Of a stretch of DNA of 64,000 bases, positions 1 through 6,846 are shown one piece after another. The notes beneath the pieces were generated by a model. That model saw only the letters and a program-made list of their open reading frames with translations, made no database searches and had not been told where the DNA came from. The DNA is from Mesorhizobium sp. AR10 (GTDB taxonomy: Bacteria > Pseudomonadota > Alphaproteobacteria > Rhizobiales > Rhizobiaceae). How positions within the stretch are numbered: position 1 is the first letter of the stretch; each line of letters starts with the position of its first letter. The stretch spans positions 6,063,964 through 6,127,963 of the forward strand of contig NZ_CP080524.1 of assembly GCF_024746795.1 (NCBI RefSeq). The letters are read 5' to 3'. The translations under genes were made by a program, and so were the position numbers.

Positions 1-60
1 CGACGTATAAGCGCGCCATCCCTCGAAAAAATCTCGGGATGGACCAGCCCGTCCCGGGCT
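1..60. other. oriT: Putative origin of transfer (oriT), left part missing
   Basis: The first bases read ACGTATAAGCGCGCC, which resembles the conserved nic core of RSF1010/Ti-type oriT sites (TAAGTGCGCCC class). Two stem-loops follow: CCATCCC (16-22) with GGGATGG (36-42), and AGCCCG (46-51) with CGGGCT (55-60). In Ti and rhizobial plasmids the oriT lies between the divergent traA and traCDG operons, and here traC starts 74 bases downstream, so the context fits. The window starts inside the element, so the other half and any traA cannot be seen. The call rests on motif resemblance and position. Confidence 0.45.
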
Positions 61-133
61 GTCTCGGCAACCCTCAAGCCTTCCGGCAAGCTCTCGCCTA
101 TCATTGCCGCATCAACAATCAATGGAGATAGCA

Positions 134-460
134 ATGCGAAAACCACGTGACTTCGACGCCGAACTGAAGGCGCTGGAAGACAGGGCCCGCGAGCTCAAAA
201 CGCGAAAGGTGCAGCAACTTGGCGAGCTGGTGATCGCCACCGGCGCCGATCAGCTCAGCACCGACGAACTGGCAGGCGCGCTGCTCGCAATCACTGAAAC
301 CAAAGACACCTCAAAGCGTGAAGCATGGGCCAAGCGTGGAGTGATGTTTTTCGAAAGCAGGCCCCGGCGAACTGCTCCGGCGTCTCAGCGCAACCTTCGC
401 AACGCTCCAGCGCAACCGGGCAGCACACAATCGCCGGCAGGCGGTTCTGGCTCGCAATGA
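134..460 (+). CDS. traC: Conjugal transfer protein TraC (Ti/ICE type)
   Basis: This 108-residue protein opens with MRKPRDFDAELKALEDRAR, a charged helical N-terminus, followed by the segment QLGELVIATGADQLSTDELA that is typical of TraC-like relaxosome accessory proteins of rhizobial conjugative elements. The tail from about residue 75 is basic and rich in P, S and Q. I chose the ATG at 134 because GGAG lies seven bases upstream; a longer reading from a TTG at 104 has no such site. traD follows after a single base, so the two are probably co-transcribed and translationally coupled. In Ti-type systems TraC and TraD help the TraA relaxase at oriT. No traG follows, so this is probably an incomplete transfer operon. 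Confidence 0.62.
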   Translation: MRKPRDFDAELKALEDRARELKTRKVQQLGELVIATGADQLSTDELAGALLAITETKDTSKREAWAKRGVMFFESRPRRTAPASQRNLRNAPAQPGSTQSPAGGSGSQ

Positions 461-461
461 C

Positions 462-710
462 ATGCGCACCTGGCAGGTCGAGCGACGCCGGCGCACCCGA
501 CATCTGATCGAGCTCGGCGGGCTCGTGGTCAAGGCAGGCATCGTTGATCTGACCAACGACGATCGCGCTACGATCTACGGAGCGCTCCTCTGGATCGCCG
601 CCAAGCTGCAGAGCGATGAAGGTGAGCATGCGCGCGACCTGTGGGCCGCGAAAGGAAGGCAGGCGTTCGATGGTGAACGGCGTGAGGAGCAGATGGGACG
701 GCGAACGTAG
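462..710 (+). CDS. traD: Conjugal transfer protein TraD (Ti/ICE type)
   Basis: This 82-residue protein carries the TraD signature ELGGLVVKAGIVDLTNDDRA followed by an IYGALLWIA helix and a charged C-terminus. The length matches the small TraD proteins of rhizobial plasmids and integrative elements, which act with TraC near oriT. It starts one base after the traC stop codon. In intact elements traG, the coupling protein, comes next. Here the following 500 bases contain no TraG-like reading frame, so the operon appears cut short after traD. The family call is from recognition of the sequence; that the transfer function is lost is inference. Confidence 0.7.
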   Translation: MRTWQVERRRRTRHLIELGGLVVKAGIVDLTNDDRATIYGALLWIAAKLQSDEGEHARDLWAAKGRQAFDGERREEQMGRRT

Positions 711-716
711 CCACAG

Positions 717-926
717 TTGGCGCAAGCAGCGGTCGGCACGAAGCCCGAACAGCAGACTTCCGCCGGTGCGCCAGCGCCGACGGCGCAGTCAAGCGCTTGC
801 ACAAGGAGGCTTTCGCGATCTTCCTTGCGACCGGCGACAATCTTCTCTCGCGGGGCCTTGATCCTGATGATGAAGGGCGCAAGGCTTGAGTTGGCGAAGC
901 TCGTCAAAGCAGGCGCTGCCTTATGA
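717..926 (+). pseudogene. Protein-like fragment in two frames, unidentified
   Basis: Between about 796 and 880 one frame reads KEAFAIFLATGDNLLSRGLD and then DPDDEGRKA before a stop. The frame shifted by one base continues plausibly as RLELAKLVKAGAAL and ends at 926. The join at about 870-885 looks like a single-base frameshift in a short decayed gene. I do not recognise the family. It lies where traG would be expected but does not resemble TraG. The evidence is only that the two halves read naturally when joined, so confidence is low. Confidence 0.25.
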
Positions 927-1060
927 GCAAATTTCAAATGCCAGAACGTGTTCCCCTTGAAACCTCCCACGCCCCACAGATGCGATCATGCACACTGCGC
1001 GTTGATAGAAACCCTATAGCCAGAGCCAGCGGCATTGCTCTGCACAGCTGGAACGAGCGG

Positions 1061-1086
1061 AAAAGCGAGGGAAGCTCCTCGCTTTA
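1061..1086. terminator. Hairpin upstream of mucR, terminator-like
   Basis: AAAGCGAGG (1062-1070) pairs perfectly with CCTCGCTTT (1077-1085) across a six-base loop. It could end transcription from the tra remnant before the mucR promoter. The rest of 927-1256 shows no convincing gene and probably holds the mucR promoter. Confidence 0.45.
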
Positions 1087-1256
1087 GATGAGATCGGCAA
1101 GGACACCTCAGCCGATGGGACGACAGACGCGAAACTTACTCCTGTCTTGTTGCGCAAGAGACGTGGATTTTCCGAAGAAACGTACTATTTGCGTCGTGGG
1201 CAGGCCAGAAAAATCAAACGTCGCTCAATTCATCCGTTCCAAAAGAAGGAAATTAT

Positions 1257-1787
1257 ATGACCACTGTTCTCGAACAAGACAATGCACTGGATACCGTGTC
1301 GATAACGGCTGACATTGTCGCCGCCTATGTATCGAACAATCCACTACCGGTTGGCGAGTTGCCGAAACTGATCGGCGACATCCATGCCGCCCTGAATGGC
1401 ATCGGCACGCCAGCTGTAGAGCCGGTGGTCAAGCAGGAGCCGGCAGTTTCGATCAAGAAATCGGTGACGCCCGACTTCCTCATCTGTCTGGAAGACGGAA
1501 AGAAATTCAAATCGCTCAAGCGACATCTTAAGCACTTTAACCTGACCCCCGACCAGTATCGCCAGAAGTGGAATCTGCCGGCCGACTATCCGATGGTGGC
1601 GCCGAACTATGCGGCGACCCGGTCGGTTCTGGCGAAATCAATTGGACTCGGGCGCAAAGCGCCAGCGCACACGTCTGCCGCGGCAGAAAAACGGAAACCG
1701 GTCGTGCGTGTGGCGGCAGCGAGAACAACTGCGGCTGCAATCAAGTCGCCGGTGAAGAACGCGCGCAAGGCGCGGGCCAAAGCGTAA
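1257..1787 (+). CDS. mucR: MucR/Ros-family zinc-finger-like transcriptional regulator
   Basis: This 176-residue protein matches MucR/Ros regulators. An N-terminal helical region contains [20 protein letters not shown], which in this family mediates oligomerisation. The DNA-binding core reads [18 protein letters not shown], followed by [20 protein letters not shown]. The finger ligands are C77, D80, H90 and H93: the usual second Cys is Asp, as in several Mesorhizobium paralogues reported to fold without zinc. After residue 130 comes an unusually long Lys/Ala-rich tail reminiscent of histone H1. The ATG at 1257 has an AAGGAA site upstream. MucR proteins repress or activate exopolysaccharide, motility and other genes by binding AT-rich DNA. 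Its place in the mobile region suggests it is an accessory paralogue. Confidence 0.9.
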   Translation: MTTVLEQDNALDTVSITADIVAAYVSNNPLPVGELPKLIGDIHAALNGIGTPAVEPVVKQEPAVSIKKSVTPDFLICLEDGKKFKSLKRHLKHFNLTPDQYRQKWNLPADYPMVAPNYAATRSVLAKSIGLGRKAPAHTSAAAEKRKPVVRVAAARTTAAAIKSPVKNARKARAKA

Positions 1788-1834
1788 CCTGCTGCATCTG
1801 AAAGAGGCCTAGGCTGCGCCTGACCTGAACATGG

Positions 1835-1862
1835 CGAAGCCCCGCCTTGCGGCGGGGCTTCG
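1835..1862. terminator. Terminator-like hairpin after mucR
   Basis: CGAAGCCCCGCC (1835-1846) pairs perfectly with GGCGGGGCTTCG (1851-1862) around a TTGC loop, starting 48 bases after the mucR stop. No long T tract follows, so efficiency as an intrinsic terminator is uncertain. Confidence 0.72.
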
Positions 1863-2139
1863 TGTATTGTCGGGTCACTCTGCGGTGCGGCGGGACCAGA
1901 TGACCGATCCTGGAGCGCCCAAGCGTCGTCATGTCATGGTCGACCGGCGCAATGTCACTCCGACGGCGGCCTGGCCGGAGTAAGCTTCTCACCTTGAATG
2001 ATTATTTTGGAAGGCGAGGCTCACGAAATCGGGCCACCTGAATAGCTTGGTAGGATTTCGCGAATCGATTTCGGCCACACAGGGCGCGCGAATTGTTCCG
2101 ATTCCGAATTTCTCGCAAGCACGGCAGCGAGATCGGACG

Positions 2140-3260
2140 ATGACGGGAGTACTGGCCACCATGCTCTTAAGATTGCCATCTGCGCTGGACGAGCTCGCGG
2201 GATACATCGACCGTTTCGTTGGGCTGGTCGGCCGCGAGCGGTGGTTTAAACGCGCTGACCAGCTCGATTTTGATCAACGGAAGTCGCCTTTTCGCTGGAA
2301 GATCGTGGCTGACTACCATTGGCTGGAGATGGCGATAAGCTACCAGGCTGATGTGCTCGCGAAGGAAGGTCGGCTTCTGCCAGAGCTTGCTGATGAGTTA
2401 ATCCTGACGGCGCTAAATTTCGCTGCCATCACCGTAGAGGTTCACTCGCAGCTATCGCCAAAAGGTAAACTGGTTCTGGAAGGTAGGCTCCGAGACGCCA
2501 TAAAGGCCGAGACCGGCTTCGCGTCCTTGTATCTGGAGCTTGATCTGGCTCAGCGCCTTATGGACAGCGGCTACGATGTCCAGTTCGCTGATATGGAAGG
2601 CAAAGCCAGGTTCGATTTACCATACAGCCGTGGGAACTTTGCTGCAGAGGTCGAGTGCAAGAGTCTCTCCGCTGATGCCGGATGACAGATCCATCGCAAA
2701 GATTTTTACCGCTTCATGGGGTTCATCGAGCCGGCTCAAACTGCTTATGCGAATCTAAAGCGGCAGGAGGTGTTGATAGTTTCGCTAAACTCCCGATTGC
2801 CGTCGAACACTGCTCATCAAGCGCATCTTGTCCGAGCCAGCGCGTCCATTCTACAGGACGGCGCTCCTTCGATCGCCGATGGCCCAGACTTCAAGCTGGA
2901 GCGTCGACCTTGCGCCGAATTTCTGGCTAACGCTCCTCTCAAGATCAGAAGGCTTTGTACAGAGCATGTTGTGCAGCATTCGGTCCCAACATCCATGTAT
3001 CTGGCGGGGGCGGAAACGATGGAGGCTGCTTTGTGGTGATGCGGAGTGAGCGCGAAGACGATACGTCCAAGCCGATGTTGGAAGCGATGCGCAAGGCGGC
3101 CAGCCATTTACAGGCAAACGACCCGCTTTCATCGCGATTCAAGAGCATGGCATCGAAGCTGCTGACTTGATGCTCCCGCATGTCCGCCGAAGGGCTGCTA
3201 TCCTGTCCTACGCGCTATTCGATCATTACGGCGCTGCGCACGTCAACGCGACTTGTATCA
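2140..3260 (+). pseudogene. Broken nuclease-like gene with three lesions
   Basis: A single protein can be followed across this stretch only by correcting three breaks. The first reading frame ends at an in-frame TGA at 2683-2685, directly after EVECKSLSADAG. The same frame then continues as QIHRKDFYRFMGFIEPAQTA, so the stop probably replaced CGA. Around 2935 the frame shifts to QDQKALYRACCAAFGPNIHV and then GGCFVVMRSEREDDTSKPM. Near 3119 a lost base shifts it again to PAFIAIQEHGIEAADLMLPH, which ends in TGFG near 3260. The EVECK segment after an acidic residue resembles a PD-(D/E)XK nuclease core, but that is inference and I cannot name the family. The end abuts a truncated gene on the other strand. 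The true start is uncertain (ATG 2140 or 2161). Confidence 0.65.
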
Positions 3261-3261
3261 C

Positions 3262-3462
3262 CGGCTTCGGCTCCAAGAAGCCGATGAAGCGTTCGGTTAG
3301 CCAATGCAACTCCCATTCGGGGTCATCCTGCTCCTTCTTGGAATATCCGGTTTCCAAGATTTGCAGGCTATCCTTCATCAGGTTAAGGCGGCCCGTCGCG
3401 CAGTGCGGGCAAGGCAGCTTCGGAAAGGCGCTGTAAGAAGTCCGCCAAAGATTTCGTTCCAC
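3262..3462 (-). pseudogene. Truncated DUF4145-like protein, N-terminal part only
   Basis: The N-terminal 65 residues look like a genuine protein: WRTSYSAFPKLPCPHCATGR contains a CPHC metal-ligand pair followed by a basic stretch, and then WELHWLTERFIGFLE. This layout, W and then P-C-P-x-C-x-x-G, resembles the start of DUF4145-type proteins, in which a second Cys pair normally follows the FLE segment. Here the frame runs instead into the end of the plus-strand pseudogene and stops after EPKPVIQ. It therefore seems to be cut at about 3265. The start is a GTG at 3460-3462. The family assignment is tentative. Confidence 0.48.
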
Positions 3463-3636
3463 AGGTCACCAAAAGCTGTTTGACCGCTTTGCATAAAGCA
3501 GTTGGCATTCGGCAGCCAGCTTCACGCCGTCGACGGCTCAAAACAGGGCCACTGTCAGAGCAAATTTAGATGACAGGCTTCACTGGCAGGGGTATTTTTC
3601 GACCCTTGATCATTGCTGGCATTGGGAGGCACAGAC

Positions 3637-3864
3637 ATGATTGACCGCATGAACATTGACCCCGCCCTATATCCGTCCGACCTGGAAGCCCTGAAAAGGA
3701 TTTTCATCCAGGTGTGCCAGGAATGCCAGGTGGTGCCCGGCTCGCCGGAAGCCGAAAGGCTTGCAGCCGATCTTGTCCGCCTTTTCCAGAGCGGTATGAA
3801 TGACGAGACCATGCTGCTCATTGCTGCGCGGGCGCGCCATCAGGATCTCAAACGGACAGGCTGA
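3637..3864 (+). CDS. Small conserved hypothetical protein, paralogue of the gene at 57073
   Basis: This 75-residue acidic protein contains YPSDLEALKRIFIQVCQE, then EAERLAADLVRLFQSGMNDE and TMLLIAARAR. The same pattern (aromatic-x-P, L-x-R-(I/V)-F, a helix with A..(L/I)(I/V), G-(M/I)-x-DE, LL) occurs in the 69-residue protein at 57073-57282, so the two are paralogues. The ATG at 3637 has GGGAGG seven bases before it. Function is unknown. It has no membrane segment or signal peptide and looks all-helical. It stands alone between two decayed regions, so it may be one of the few intact genes left in this part of the element. Confidence 0.6.
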   Translation: MIDRMNIDPALYPSDLEALKRIFIQVCQECQVVPGSPEAERLAADLVRLFQSGMNDETMLLIAARARHQDLKRTG

Positions 3865-3879
3865 CCAATAGCCGCTGGT

Positions 3880-4142
3880 GGTCCAGCACGGAGTGCCGAT
3901 CGCCAGTCTCACGTCGGACAGGAAGTGCCCGAGGTCATCGCCATCACGGGCAACGCGGCTCCACCGGTCGGCTGCGCTCTGGATCGCCCACAGCGGGAAG
4001 TCCGGCAGGCATTCGCCCAGATTTTGATGTCCAGCGCGTGTTGCTCCTCACTCGACTTCGAGCGGTAGCGGAGTTCAGCCATCGCTATCCGTATCGCCTC
4101 GCTACCATCGTTAAGCGCCCCGGCCTCATGAGCCGAAGCATC
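3880..4142 (-). pseudogene. Frameshifted fragment of an unidentified protein
   Basis: On the minus strand one frame reads EAIRIAMAELRYRSKSSEEQ and then HALDIKIWA. After a one-base shift the protein continues as ECLPDFPLWAIQSAADRWSR and then VARDGDDLGHFLSDVRLAIG. The natural join is at about 4017, where a single G appears lost. The FPLWAIQSAADRWSR pattern is reminiscent of phage or plasmid replication-accessory proteins, but I cannot name the family. The fragment runs into the neighbouring small gene at its 3' end. No start codon is evident upstream of the segment. Confidence 0.35.
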
Positions 4143-4330
4143 CTATCCGTCCCAAAAAAGGGCGGCCATCGGTCACCCCATCATCCTCAGGCAGAACTCA
4201 ATGGCACTTTTTCCACAGAAGGGTGCGTCGAAATTGGCACGTTCTCTTGTGCTTCCGTGGTGCTTGCGCGCAAAACGAGCAAGGATGCCAAAATCGTCTT
4301 GGACTAACCATTTGATATCTATGTTGAAAC

Positions 4331-4380
4331 TGGCGAGCCCGACAGGATTCAAACCTGTGATCTCTGCCTTCGGAGGGCAA
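4331..4380 (-). pseudogene. 3' half of tRNA-Arg(CCG), likely attachment-site remnant
   Basis: Read on the minus strand, this stretch carries tRNA positions 27 to 76. It has an anticodon stem TTGCC/GGCAG around the loop CTCCGAA (anticodon CCG), a five-base variable loop, a T-stem ACAGG/CCTGT, the 3' acceptor strand CGGGCTC, G73 and an encoded CCA. The T loop reads TTTGAAT, so the invariant C56 is changed. The D arm and the matching 5' acceptor strand GAGCCCG are absent beyond 4380. A tRNA 3' end without its 5' half is the typical scar left at the distal end of an element integrated by a tyrosine recombinase, and such an integrase gene lies 450 bases away. Confidence 0.75.
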
Positions 4381-4637
4381 GGCTAACTCTGTCCCCAAAT
4401 TTGGAAATTTTCGCCTAAGCTACGCGCGTCAGATAGCAGAAGAACGCCTCTTCGATAGTGGGTCTCGCGATGTAGCGCTCTCCCGCTACTAACCCCCGCC
4501 GGGCAGAGAGCCTTTCCCATTTGCACGCCGCAGCCGCCGATTAAAGCCCGAGCCGAACGCAGGCCCTTCACTGCACCAGGGAAGTCCGCCTACGCATAGG
4601 GCATGCTACATTCTTGGCCCTGCAGAAAGGCGAAGCC

Positions 4638-4871
4638 GTGAGGCGATATTCCCCCACGCTTCGACCAATGACTGCGCAGCGGATTGAGCGAGCGCTCGAC
4701 CGCGTCGCCGAGATTATCGTGGCGAGAGGCGACCATGGAGAGGCATGGCTCCCGCTATACGAGCTTTTGGAACGCGCCCTGCAGGATCATCGAGCGAAGG
4801 AGGAACGCCTCGCCGCAGTGCGCCAGCGTGTCAAACGATCGCTGGATCGAACGGCAGAACGATCTTCATAA
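4638..4871 (+). CDS. Small charged hypothetical protein
   Basis: The 77-residue product is rich in Arg and Glu and predicted to be helical: TAQRIERALDRVAEIIVARG, then LYELLERALQDHRAKEERL. Similar small proteins are common in Mesorhizobium accessory DNA, but no function is known. I prefer the GTG at 4638, preceded by AAAGG, over the ATG at 4668, which has no clear ribosome site. The last 41 bases overlap the 3' end of the convergent integrase gene. The 230 bases upstream, back to the tRNA fragment, hold no convincing gene. Confidence 0.5.
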   Translation: MRRYSPTLRPMTAQRIERALDRVAEIIVARGDHGEAWLPLYELLERALQDHRAKEERLAAVRQRVKRSLDRTAERSS

Positions 4872-6192
4872 GTTCCTCTTGCCACATCTTCATGTCGCCG
4901 CCCTCGCCGTATTTCGGACGGTCGATCGTGTGGCCCATCAGCATGCGCCGGAGCTCCTCGTCCAGCCTACCGTTCTTCATGCGGTCTTCGAATGAATGGC
5001 GCAGGGAATAGACGGTGTGATTATCGGTCGGGAACAAGTTGTGGCTCTTGAAGTGCTTGTTGAGCAGGGCTGACAGCGACGCCTCGCGATCCTTGTACCG
5101 CGGGAAGCCTCTGGGATGCTTTTTGAACACCTCAAGCGCCACGCCGACCAACGGCACCTTGCGCAACGACGAGGCGGTCTTGATCTCTCGTGGATCGTCG
5201 GGATCGTCGCGCGGCTCGACTGAAATGTGCGGCACCTCGTGGTCAACATGGATGACACCGGCATGCAGGTTCGCGAGTTCGCTTGGTCGGGCGCCTGTCT
5301 CAGCGAAGGCAAGCACGATTCCCCGCGCCTCCTCATTGAGCGCCGCAAGCGCGCCAGGCGCAAATATCTTGTCGCGAATCCAGTCGGTCGGAAACGGCGG
5401 CCGACTGCGCTTCGATTTGTCGGTGAATGACAGATCGGCGAACGGGTTCTTCTGTTCGGGGAAACCGAGATGGCGAAAGTAGTCGGCGTAGAGGGTTCGA
5501 AGGTTGCCTATGTTTCGGTTGCCCGTCGACGCTGAACGGTCCGGTCGCCCTTTGTCGGGCGCAACACGGTCCAGCCAATATTTATGTACCGCTCGCGCGT
5601 CGTCGCGCGTGATCTCGCTCATTGGCTTGTCTGCGACCAGGCCGATGAAGACATCGACGCTCATTTCGCGCTTTGCCTTCCAGCGCTTCTTCTGGTCAGG
5701 ACTTTTTGTGCGGATTTCGTCGCGGGCAATCTCGTTGAAGTATAGCTTCAGCGCTTCCGATATCTTGTCGTCAGGGCGGGCGACCGCGCCGCCAACCGCG
5801 TCGACAGATGGTGATTTGGCAGGCTCGCCTATCGTGCTCTCTACGCGCTGCAGGATCGTATCGAGGGGCTCGGCGACCAAGATCTCGGCGAGCGGCCGAT
5901 AGACGAATCCCAGAGACTCGGCGCGCTTGACGGCTTGGCGGTATCGGACACGCGCCGCCTGTGGACTTTCACCCAACATCAACGAAGCCCACAACGCATT
6001 GTCGGCAGCCTCGTGGAGATCTCTGGCGGTACGCGCCTTTATGCGGTCGGTGGTATCGAGGGCGCGGCGCACGAACACGCCACGCTCGTCGAGGTCCCTG
6101 ACCTCTCTGGGCACCCGGCGATAGTAATGGAAATGATCGCCCCTCAGTTGCAGAAAGCGGTCAGGATTATGCTCTTCGCGTCGTCTTCCCAC
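4831..6192 (-). CDS. int: Site-specific tyrosine recombinase (DUF6538-type integrase)
   Basis: This 453-residue integrase begins with a DUF6538-like N-terminal domain (FLQLRGDHFHYYRRVPREVR), then a core-binding region at about 145-245 and the catalytic domain from about 270. The catalytic residues visible are R302 in GARPSEL, K338 in EIKTASSLRK, R398 in YSLRHSF, H421 in LMGH and the nucleophile Y428. The His that usually precedes the second Arg (H-x-x-R) is Tyr395 here, a tolerated variation in the family. The start is a GTG at 6190-6192, next to a triple 12-base repeat. The gene sits between a tRNA-Arg 3' fragment and the 3' end of tRNA-His, the usual setting for integrases that insert into tRNA genes. 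It appears intact. Confidence 0.92.
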   Translation of the reverse strand: MGRRREEHNPDRFLQLRGDHFHYYRRVPREVRDLDERGVFVRRALDTTDRIKARTARDLHEAADNALWASLMLGESPQAARVRYRQAVKRAESLGFVYRPLAEILVAEPLDTILQRVESTIGEPAKSPSVDAVGGAVARPDDKISEALKLYFNEIARDEIRTKSPDQKKRWKAKREMSVDVFIGLVADKPMSEITRDDARAVHKYWLDRVAPDKGRPDRSASTGNRNIGNLRTLYADYFRHLGFPEQKNPFADLSFTDKSKRSRPPFPTDWIRDKIFAPGALAALNEEARGIVLAFAETGARPSELANLHAGVIHVDHEVPHISVEPRDDPDDPREIKTASSLRKVPLVGVALEVFKKHPRGFPRYKDREASLSALLNKHFKSHNLFPTDNHTVYSLRHSFEDRMKNGRLDEELRRMLMGHTIDRPKYGEGGDMKMWQEELMKIVLPFDPAIV

Positions 6193-6210
6193 GTTTCTAA
6201 AACACCATTT

Positions 6211-6246
6211 GTATCACAATAGGTAACACAATAGGTAACACAAAAT
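6211..6246. repeat. Three tandem 12-base repeats upstream of the integrase
   Basis: GTATCACAATAG, GTAACACAATAG and GTAACACAAAAT follow one another 18 bases upstream of the integrase start. Short direct repeats here could be binding sites for the integrase, an excisionase or a repressor. No function can be shown from sequence alone. Confidence 0.6.
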
Positions 6247-6321
6247 GGAAAATGGTCGCAAGGGCGATCACCAGCGGCGGAAAACTCTATAATAAATTCA
6301 ATTACTTAGTGAGAAAACCGA

Positions 6322-6398
6322 TGGTACCGTTGGCTGGGATCGAACCAGCGACCTCCGGATCCACAATCCGGCGCTCTAACCATCTGAGCTACAACGGC
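6322..6398 (-). tRNA. tRNA-His (anticodon GTG)
   Basis: The minus strand folds as a full cloverleaf. The acceptor strands are GCCGTTG and CAACGGT, the D arm has GCTC/GAGC, the anticodon stem CCGGA/TCCGG encloses TTGTGGA (anticodon GTG), the T arm is GCTGG/CCAGC, and CCA is encoded. Position 1 pairs G with U72, the discriminator is A73, and the base before position 1 is T, so no G-1 is encoded. That combination is the unusual tRNA-His of many alphaproteobacteria, whose HisRS does not require G-1. The 3' end faces the integrase gene and may be an integration target. Confidence 0.95.
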
Positions 6399-6507
6399 AC
6401 GTTTGCCTGAGGGGGATCGAGGTGAAAAGTTCATTCTCCGGGATCCGCTCTGTCGTTCGGCGATGCGTCCATACGGGCTATCGGAGTTTAATTCAAGGCT
6501 TTTGGCC

Positions 6508-6553
6508 GAGCATGGCTCCGAAAATCGGTTCCGATTTTCGGAAAGGATCACGC
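6508..6553. repeat. Palindromic intergenic repeat, divergent copy
   Basis: CCGAAAATCGG (6518-6528) and CCGATTTTCGG (6531-6541) form a perfect 11-base inverted repeat, preceded by GAGCATGG. It resembles the GAGCATGATC...CCGAAAA family found elsewhere in this window, but the core differs. No gene is evident in 6399-6650. Confidence 0.6.
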
Positions 6554-6651
6554 GCAGATGCAAGAGTCATACAGCGTCCTTTGCACGTCCAAGAGGACGC
6601 GCGGCGCTGGAGCAAAAGGCCGCTTCCCACTTCGGCTTCAACTTTCGCCGG

Positions 6652-6762
6652 ACAAAGAAAAAGGCCGGCGGGAGGAGGTGCCGGCCTTTTCCTGTTACGA
6701 GCCAGCGGGAGGAGGTGCTGGCTGGTCACCCCGGAGAGCAGAGGGAGGAGGTTCCACTCGCC
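6652..6762 (-). ncRNA. Triple hairpin RNA with anti-Shine-Dalgarno loops (cuckoo/CcsR-like)
   Basis: On the minus strand three successive stem-loops carry the identical ten-base loop ACCTCCTCCC. In plus coordinates the loops are 6743-6752, 6707-6716 and 6670-6679. The stems are AGTGGA/TCTGCT with two wobble pairs, GCCAGC/GCTGGC, and AAGGCCGGC/GCCGGCCTT. The last hairpin runs into TTTTTCTTT, so it is also an intrinsic terminator for minus-strand transcription. CCTCCTCCC loops define the cuckoo RNAs of Rhizobiales and the CcsR RNAs of Rhodobacter. The loop can pair with ribosome binding sites or be the target of an RNA-binding partner. The array lies 85 bases after the phasin stop codon, so it may be processed from the phasin 3' UTR or have its own promoter in 6760-6840. 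Confidence 0.72.
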
Positions 6763-6846
6763 GGGTATTCAGTTGGTCAACTTATTGCACATCTATTTGT
6801 CTGATAAAATGCGACGTTTTGTTGCATCCTCAGATCATGCGCAATG

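Noticed and set aside
711..1256. Search for a traG remnant after traD
   Set aside because: No Walker motifs or TraG-like membrane N-terminus appear in any frame; only a short unidentified fragment was found.
3550..3600. CTGTCA...TGACAG inverted words resembling an insertion-sequence end
   Set aside because: Only six bases match, no transposase frame is near, and no second end or target duplication was found.
4383..4571. 62-codon minus-strand frame between the tRNA fragment and the small gene
   Set aside because: It has no ribosome site and a non-protein-like composition.
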